Source of the DNA: Xestospongia muta
Lineage: Eukaryota; Porifera; Demospongiae; Haplosclerida; Petrosiidae
Assembly: GCA_963693285.1 (NCBI GenBank)
Contig: OY848919.1
Location: 7,125,461 to 7,189,460, forward strand
DNA length: 64,000 nt
Reading direction: 5' to 3'
Below, in pieces: positions 56,560 through 64,000 of this stretch. The first letter of the stretch is position 1; every line of letters begins with the position of its first letter. Both the position numbers and the translations under genes were made by a program. Below the pieces are notes generated by a model that worked only from the letters and a program-made list of their open reading frames with translations, was not told the DNA's origin and did not search any database.

Positions 56560-57500
56560 TGGTCTTTATGGTTAGTAAAATGCCAGCTACATTTACTGTG
56601 GTTCTTTGTCTGGGAGAAAAAGTAAAGCATGGAGGCACTTTGGATTTGAAGTTGATGAAATGGTGGAAAAATGGATAACGAACAAGTTACATTTGTATGG
56701 GCTGTTTTCCTTACTGTAGCAATATGACAAACTTACTTTTATCACCTTCATACCTGCTATAAAGAAGAATATAACGCAATCTGTCCTACTCCTACCATTG
56801 CCAGTGAATGAAGTGGTCAAACAACTCTCTCGTCATATGTAGCTGCCTCTAAGCTGTATGTGTGTGGATCTACTTGCTTTCAACAATGAAGATTCACTGC
56901 TCATATTAGTCTGCAAGGACATGTTGCCGGTATATGAGCATTATCAACAGCAAATACCTGAAATCATTCATTGACAAGTTAGATCACAGGTACAAGCCAT
57001 CTTCTTGTACACGTTGCTCAAGAGTCTTAATTCCTGCAAAGTATGAAGTTGTGAAACAAAAGGTAGTAGAGGCTGTCATTGATGTAGTAGATCTTTGCTC
57101 TTTCGTGTCAAACTTGTGGACAGATTGCCATAATCGAGTGTATATCTCTCTAACTGTACAATTTGCTGCTTCTTCTATGGAGATGAAAAATTTCTGCCTC
57201 AAGAAAAAAAGAGGTTCCAGAAGCTCACACTGCTGAAAACCTGGCTGAAGTATTAGAACAAGCTATTAAGGAATGGGAACTTGCTAGTAAAGTTTATGGA
57301 TTTACTACTGATAATGAAATGAACATGGTTAATGCTGTCGTCAATCACTTAAGAGTTATCCATTTACCATGTATTGGCCACACTATCCAGCTAGCTGTTG
57401 AGAAAGCCTTTTGTCTACAGGATATTGAAAGTGCTCTAAGAAAGGTGCTGAAGTTAGTTGGGTACGTCAGGAAATCATCAAAGGCTAACTGTTTTGTGCA
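56560..57500 (+). pseudogene. hAT transposase pseudogene (ZBED-like)
   Basis: Fragments in several plus-strand frames. About 56905-57060 reads CKDMLPVYEHYQQQ, SFIDKLDHRYKPSS and VLIPAKYEVVKQKVVEAV. About 57090-57190 reads LCSFVSNLWTDCHNRVYISL (the LTTDxWTSR-type block) and TVQFAASSMEMKNFCL. About 57220-57480 reads HTAENLAEVLEQAIKEWELA, FTTDNEMNMVNAVV, HLPCIGHTIQLAVEKAF and LKLVGYVRKSSKA. The order is that of the hAT core up to the RHFxHS-type helix; the C-terminus is replaced by the long repeat starting near 57500. Frameshifts are frequent. Confidence 0.7.
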
Positions 57501-60500
57501 CAAGGTAGACTCTCACCTTATATCAGTTGAGCATTTTCAATTAACAATAACTCATTTACACAGCCAACTGTCAATACAGTCAACCTCAATCTGGGTCTAA
57601 TCTGGCACATTTACAGCTTTGACTTTTCTCAACAGGTTCTATAGAACAAAATAATATCAACATAGTTAACACCATTTTCATATAGAGTGCACTTTCCAAG
57701 TGACCCATGGTGGCCTAGCCCAATCTACTTCAAAACACCACAAACGTGTGCTATATTTGTTGGGTACTGTCAGTGTATTCCAATGGAGATAAATTATTAG
57801 TACACACTTTGCCTCCTACAGCTAATAATGAAGCCCAAATCAAGCAAAGGAAAGGTAAGCAGTTATTTTAAATTATTAAGTTGTTAATCAATGTGTCCCT
57901 TTAAATAGATCTCCTGATAATGACTATTTTGGTCAGGTGGCATATATTTAATGTAAGAACAATGAATGGCTAAGAAACTTTATGGCACCTAAACATCTCT
58001 AAACTGAGGTGTCTACATATGTATCCATATGTTCTCAATATATATACCACATATATAGAAAATAAAGACTGTTCTTCCACATCAATCTGAGAAAGACACT
58101 AGTATATTGTTTACATTTCAAGATAGAAATAGATCATTGCATTAGCTCTTAAGTGAAAGTCATACAGGTTTTTTCCATGTATTACATTTAGAGATATGGC
58201 AGTGTTACCAAAATTCAATTAACATATCTCTCTAAAATTGTGTCTGTACACATAACAAAAAGTTATCATCAGTAAAATTTGTAATAACCCATGCTGTGAT
58301 GATAACAAGTTCATTTCATTGCTAGGTAATATCTTCTATATTATATTGACATTTGATATTGTGGATATTTTGCTGATTATTTAGTATGTGTTGTGGCATT
58401 TTTAAGTGTTTTGTGCACTGACACCTAATTGTTCTGAGTCTAGTGTGTTCAGTTGATATTTGGCTTGACCATTTGTTCTGTTATAGTAGTAGTACACACA
58501 AACTTGTTTGAGTTAGTTCTAAGAAGAACATGTTTTGTGTTATGTCTGTATTTTATGATTGTAATGTAATAAAAGATAATAATTTTGTGATATGCATAGT
58601 TAAATTTCTCATCTTGATGACAGCTGTTAGTTTATCACAAAGCAAACACAATACTTTAGTGTCATGATATCTTGATATTGACTAGGACAAAATGATTGAC
58701 GAGTCATTGTTGTGGTTAATTACATTATAGCTTTAGTGCTTTTTGTATCTTGTAGGTTGTGAACAATCACATCAGAGGATATAACTCTTGATGAGCTGTT
58801 GTACTTGTACTGAGTACATAATGAATGAAGATATTTGAACTGACATAACTCTGAGTATAAGCAAAATGCTTAAGACATTTTTGAATGCATTGATTTCATA
58901 TTCTTTGTTATACTGATGTTGCACTCAAAATAGCATTTTCTAATTTCAACCATTGTCTTTGTTACCATAATTTCATCAATATGACGTAAGCCCAATATTG
59001 AGTTACCACAAAGCCAAAACTGGTCTAACTCAATATTTTTAAAGTCAACTAGAATGCAAAAGGTACTCTTTGTAGTTTATGTCTAATAATTGAAGCCGTG
59101 AGCAAGAGATAGATACTATTTTAACATAACTATTGGATTAGGAACAGTTGAATCAGTATCTGCTTATAGCTTCAATTGAACCCAAAATTCAATTACTATA
59201 GCAAAGTGGGTGTAAAAGAAATGTGGTTGTAGATGTAACTAGTTGGCTTTATTATTAAGATACACTATAGTTGGCCTTGTAGCAACTTAGAATGGGTTTA
59301 CATCATATTGATGAAACTGTTGTAACGAAGACCTCGGTTAAAATGACAAATGCTTTTTTCAGTGCGTTATTATAATATATATTGCTTTACCTGACTTCCT
59401 CAGTATTCACATATCTTGTGTTCTACTTTATTTCTGCTAACATTTACTGAATAACAGGATGATTAAGAAGACATTGAATCACACTACTAGAATAGCAGTT
59501 GTTTGCCATTTTAGTTATCCCTGGGGAAAATAATGTCTAGAAAACACACAAGGAATGGCTTTCCATTATTCATGCCTATCCACACTAAAACAAGGTTCAA
59601 TAATAATTAATGCATATGCCGTTTGCACAACCATGCAAGCATGGTGAATAAGGGATTAAATATCTTGTATAACTTTCTCTGGTCGATTACATATAATCAC
59701 ATAGTGGACTCCTCCTTGAGATAATCCACCAACTATAATTATGCCAAAGAAGTCAGTCTAAAAAGACAGTGGTACAATCATGATAATATTAGGGAACATT
59801 ATATAAAGAAATTGTGGAAGAACACCATATCCTCTTCCAACTGTACTATGGTCAACAGATAAGACTACCTATAACAACATTACTCTCTCTCAAGCTAATG
59901 AAACCATACCATCGTCAAATAAAAGATGCTGTATGTCACAAGACAAGAAATAGTTCATGTGGCATAAAACGAATAGGTAGTCACAATAATACAAGAAATC
60001 TTTGAAATTCATACACTTTCACACACACTAACAATAAAATAACACTCACCAACATTACGTCTTTCTCCTTCTTTCCTTTGACTGGTTGTAGTACACTACA
60101 GCAGTTACATCACCATTTTAAAATCAAACTAAACTTTGAAATCAATAATAACAGCAGGATGGTAAATGATTTCTCCTCCTACAAAGCAATAAAAACATAC
60201 TTCAACTGGATCACGTGATTAGTGGATATGAGTTGTATATGGTATGCATGAGTTGAAATATTATATCCTTTTTTGCAACATTAACTTCATATGGTAGCCA
60301 ATGTTTTTTGTCAATATATTGTTCTATATAAATGCGTGCATTTATAGGAGGTATCAAAAAATTTAGTACTATGAATGCTTGACAATGGTTTGAAAAGTCA
60401 GAATGACAAAAAAGATTCAAGTGGTTCTTTTTGCATATCTGGTCACATTTGTCTGGCCTCAATATTAGTTTAAGAAATCCAGATAACATAAAAAACAAAT

Positions 60501-60895
60501 TGATTTCTCATGGTTAGGTGGATTGAGGCAGAAAACATCTATTACAACATAATATCTCTTCCATAATCCTACAAGGATGATATAGTCTAAAGACTAAAGA
60601 TATATTGAGGTTGAATGCCCAATTTATATTGAGCTAGGAATATGAAGTAGCACTGTCATAAAAAGTTAAATAATTTCTGAGGTGAACGTTTTCCGTGTTA
60701 AGAATGTAAACATTTTACTGTGTTATAAAGTGACCTTCACTTAGCAGTGTACTCTGAGTTAACTTACTTGTTAGCACAGCATCCATTGAGTTATAGATGT
60801 TTAACTACATTCTTTTAAACAAGTCACACACATAATCACAATATGGTTACTTTATCAAGTAAGTGTGACAATTAATGCATAAAATATTAGGTTTA
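57500..60895. repeat. Long old direct duplication, right copy
   Basis: Partner of 27135-29095 in the same order, but longer because of about 1.3 kb of extra sequence between 57900 and 59690. Matching blocks include CTCAACAGGTTC with CTTCAAAACACCA, CTCTTCCAACTGTACTATGG near 59832, TTTTAAAATCAAACTAAA near 60117, GGATCACGTGATTAG near 60208, GGTGGATTGAGGCAGAAAAC near 60516 and AACTACATTCTTT near 60802. Confidence 0.7.
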
Positions 60896-62159
60896 TTATA
60901 ATATCGCTATTTGACATTGTTATTGCAAATCTAACATACATAAATACCAAAAACTTATTAACCATAAACTGTTCAAGGACCAGAGGAAACCCAAACAACA
61001 TATATTTAACAAGAACCCAGTCAACTTATAATGAATCTATAGGATTAATACAAATACTATAACTTCTCATATAGAGCCTTCATTTAAATCAAAGTTGAGC
61101 GTTCACTTCAATTAAGGGCTTGGTTAATGGTAAAGACATGTTTTCTTTATCGGATCAAGTATGTTATATTAAATTTGTAACATGTTCATACATAGAACAT
61201 GTAATAAGGATAAGACAAAAAAGATTGTGTAAATCAATCTATACTCTTGTTACTTACTAATATATTCATAGTATTATTAGCAGTTTGATAAATAAGGTGG
61301 CATTATACTAGTGACACTATGTAAGTGCTCTATAAAATGAAAAATTTACTAAGCATTAAACACAATGTCCTGTTGTACAGTATATATACAAATAGAAACA
61401 AAATATTAATACTAACAAGTATAAAATGATAGCAGTATGCAATGTTTTATAAATTAAATGATATGTCATTTCACAATTAATCAGGGGAGATCACATTTAC
61501 CACGTGAATAGCTGTTTTTAGAGTAAATGAGTGCTCAATAGCAGTGCTGTATTAATATTAAAGCTTTCATTTTAAAGAATGTTTTGCAAAATAAAGTTTG
61601 AGCTTTTTGAGTTTTGGTAAAAGTGAAACTGCTTCAAGTGTCAGAGTTTCTTATGAATTCTAATAATTCAATACCAGACTACCTGTTGCTTGGCTTGGGA
61701 ATGAGGCCAAATGTTTCTTATATCACAATATATTTTTTTCCACACCTCTCTGTTAGTGTTGACTCTTTATCATTACACTCCTTCAATGTGTCATGTGATA
61801 CTGTTGACCCTATTCACATATAGATGTATCATTCTAAGACATTTAAAATTAGTAATCATATTATTCTTTCTTGTGGTTTGAGTAATATTAATACAATCAG
61901 TCACAGATATTACTGATAATCTGAAACTGTGCACTAGTAAACAAAATTGCAAGGTGCTGTCAAGAGCCAATACCTCAATCATCTATAGCTAAATCATTTA
62001 ATGATGGAATGGAGGTAAATGAAGAGAAATGCACTGTAATTAATTAATATCAGTTACTTAGATACCATTATCACTAAATATAACATCAATAAAGCTAAAG
62101 CCCACATTTCTGCCTACAAATCAGAACTTGCTAAAGTCTGTGAAAAAAATCTGTATTTA
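60896..62159. other. Intergenic, no gene seen
   Basis: AT-rich. Short open frames only, with no recognisable motif. Confidence 0.5.
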
Positions 62160-62780
62160 CTCTAAGGAGAATTTTATGACATGTCCATCTTTGCTTCTCA
62201 AAATACACCCTTGAGTACCTCTAAAAATTGTTTGTAATTTTTGTCGCACAGGTGGTCCTTCTGTCAGAATTGAGTGCTTGACAACTGGTGTTTGACCAAC
62301 TAGTCCTCCTTTAAGTGCAAATAAATCAGCAAATTGGGTCAAAAGATTTTGAAGCTATGCCTTCTCTATAAACATTGGATCATGGCATCATGAATTCTTC
62401 CCAATTGAGAGAGTGCTACATCAGTAGTCCATAAGAGCACAGGCTCCTTCAAAAAATCCACACCCAGTAGACAATCTACAGTTAGGTTGTGAATGACAGT
62501 GAACTCTTCCTCGGTGCTAAATGATCCTAGAGACACTGCAATTTTTGCTTTTCTGACATCTAGTGCCATACTATTGACACTCACACCTCCTGGTGACTCA
62601 GTCAGTTTTTGACAGTTCTCCTCTAGTAAGAACTTGCATCATGCAACAGAGACAACAGTTCCAGAATCTAATAGGACCTTAGTAGGCACTTGTCCTACAA
62701 CACTGTCTGCATAGAATATAGCATTAATTTGGCAGTAACATATCATGTGATTATTTGCTTGTTCTTCATTCTTTGTCTGT
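62160..62780 (-). pseudogene. Ty3/Gypsy protease and RT-entry fragment
   Basis: On the minus strand, VLLDSGTVVSVA (the DSG site of a retropepsin-like protease) is followed by GGVSVNSMALDVRKAKIAVS, FTVIHNLTVDCLLGVDFLKE (the ILGxDFL flap-end block) and, after a shift near 62370, FADLFALKGGLVGQTPVVKH and SILTEGPPVRQK, the usual lead into a Gypsy reverse transcriptase. The RT itself is absent, the copy ending near 62160. It is broken by frameshift and truncation. Confidence 0.7.
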
Positions 62781-64000
62781 AACTTTCAAGTGAATTAACT
62801 TTAATATCCTTAAAGAAATGATATAAACAAGAAATTGTGGTTAAATTATATTATCAATAGTCACACCTGTCATATAGTTGCCATTAATAACTTGCATGTT
62901 TTTGATTTAATAGATGTTATGATATTTACATCAGTTTAAAACAACCTCAAGCAAATAGTCATATTCAGCAAATTTTCATGTACTTGAGAGTGTACCATTA
63001 ATTATGACTGATCTTTTTTTTACACTAGACAAAGTAATTGCTTGCTAGGGTCAGTAATAAATACAGCAATAAAATGTATACTAAAGCTATATACAGTATG
63101 TACTATATTGGAGTTAACAAGTTATCCTTTCTGCTTAAATCTCTATTTGCTTTACATCTAAAAGATTAATCATATGATAGAAGTTCCTAAACAAACAAAT
63201 ATACTTCACAACCTTTATCATACAACTAAAGTGTTGGACAATTATAATTATGTTGTATTGTATTTATTATTAGCTAATCATTGAATCATTGTAGCTGTTA
63301 TAATGAAAATATTGTAATTCTTAGACTATTAATTAATTTATATAAAGTGCTTCTTTCTAGTGAAATTAAAGCATGTATTCCAATTGAAAATAACAAGTAA
63401 TACATAATATGAAATCATCCTCTCTATATAAGAACATAGATAATCATATTCATAGTTGCTATATTACAATTAACACATCTAGTTATTATAGAGTAATCAA
63501 CAGCTGTTCAAATGTGACAAAATACACAACTGGGATAAATTATGATAACTATAAAGTAGACATGTTACAGAATACACCTAGGTTTTCATATACATTGTAA
63601 TGTTGAGATCTTTTTATAGAGCACTTGCTTCTATATGTAAGTGATTTAACTACAAAGGACTTTGCTGATTCATAATTTTAAAAGCTAAACCTGTCAATAA
63701 TACTCTTACAATTATGAAATAAAGTCATGACTAAAGTGCACAATCTAATGTGTATTCTTAGCCTTTTGTTGCCTAGCAGCAGATATTAAACATCCACCTT
63801 CCATTATAGGATGAGCTTGTCATCAATAAGTTTTGTTTACATTAAATTTCTATCAACTTTTGTCACTGTATGATAAGAAATCCACTTCTGTGTAGCCTAC
63901 ATGTACAACAGAATAATAGGACACAATATCAACATTGTAGCACTGATATGTTATATAAGTGACTTGATTACTATTATATTAGGTATCTAAGAATTAAATC
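62781..64000. other. Intergenic to window end
   Basis: AT-rich. No coding similarity, repeats or RNA genes recognised. Confidence 0.5.

Noticed and set aside
28430..60498. Minus-strand ORFs at 28430-28660 and 60211-60498 with loosely similar Cys/His content
   Set aside because: They lie at matching places in the old duplication, so the similarity follows from DNA homology; no conserved domain or shared frame-preserving pattern was convincing.

Overview
The window looks like AT-rich, repeat-loaded animal nuclear DNA, most likely from a demosponge of the Amphimedon type. The evidence is very short introns (about 40-60 bp, GT-AG), an SLC15/POT-like transporter pair, a beta-helix-repeat protein fragment, a HIRAN-domain ORF, and many transposase families typical of sponges and cnidarians. 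The organism call is inference. No rRNA, tRNA, CRISPR or bacterial operon structure was seen. Few genes look intact: one 551-aa transporter (51985-53640, minus) and the four genes carried by a palindromic mobile element. Most other coding sequence is broken transposon. 

Layout. 0.1-1.2 kb: remnant of a gene with a PB1-like N-terminal domain. 1.5-3.0 kb: piggyBac pseudogene (minus). 3.2-6.65 kb: candidate transposon with inverted, repeat-rich ends, holding a broken companion gene (plus) and a broken rve-type integrase (minus), tail to tail. 6.8-9.9 kb: non-LTR retrotransposon 3' end, P-like transposase fragment, hAT pseudogene. 10.1-12.0 kb: Tc1/mariner-like pseudogene with a small internal inversion. 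13.5-18.4 kb: two pogo/Tigger copies, a hAT 3' piece, a piggyBac piece, a second PB1-like exon and a HIRAN ORF. 19.0-25.2 kb: piggyBac (minus), a BED-finger fragment and a larger BED-hAT pseudogene. 27.1-29.1 kb: an old repeat whose diverged direct copy is at 57.5-60.9 kb. 30.6-31.0 kb and 62.2-62.8 kb: Ty3/Gypsy integrase and protease pieces. 31.9-33.1 kb: beta-helix pseudogene. 33.4-35.2 kb: nearly complete piggyBac pseudogene. 37.5-38.0 kb: an unassigned exon cluster. 38.9-41.7 kb: multi-exon C2H2-containing transposon-type gene with internal stops. 42.1-42.9 kb: truncated transporter paralogue. 43.236-51.468 kb: the palindromic element. 52.0-53.6 kb: intact transporter. 56.6-57.5 kb: hAT pseudogene. 

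Main result. Positions 43236-51468 form an 8.2-kb unit with inverted arms of about 3.3 kb. It starts with TG and ends with CA, and TATT is found directly outside both ends, as expected for an rve-integrase insertion with a 4-bp target duplication. Each arm carries a spliced integrase gene with recognisable D, D and E residues (405 codons before the stop) and the first two exons of a companion gene. The companion genes of the two arms then run into different RING-like terminal exons in the unique centre: a 343-aa long form and a 203-aa short form. The broken element at 3.2-6.65 kb has the same two genes, which argues that integrase plus companion is a conserved two-gene transposon rather than a chance neighbourhood.
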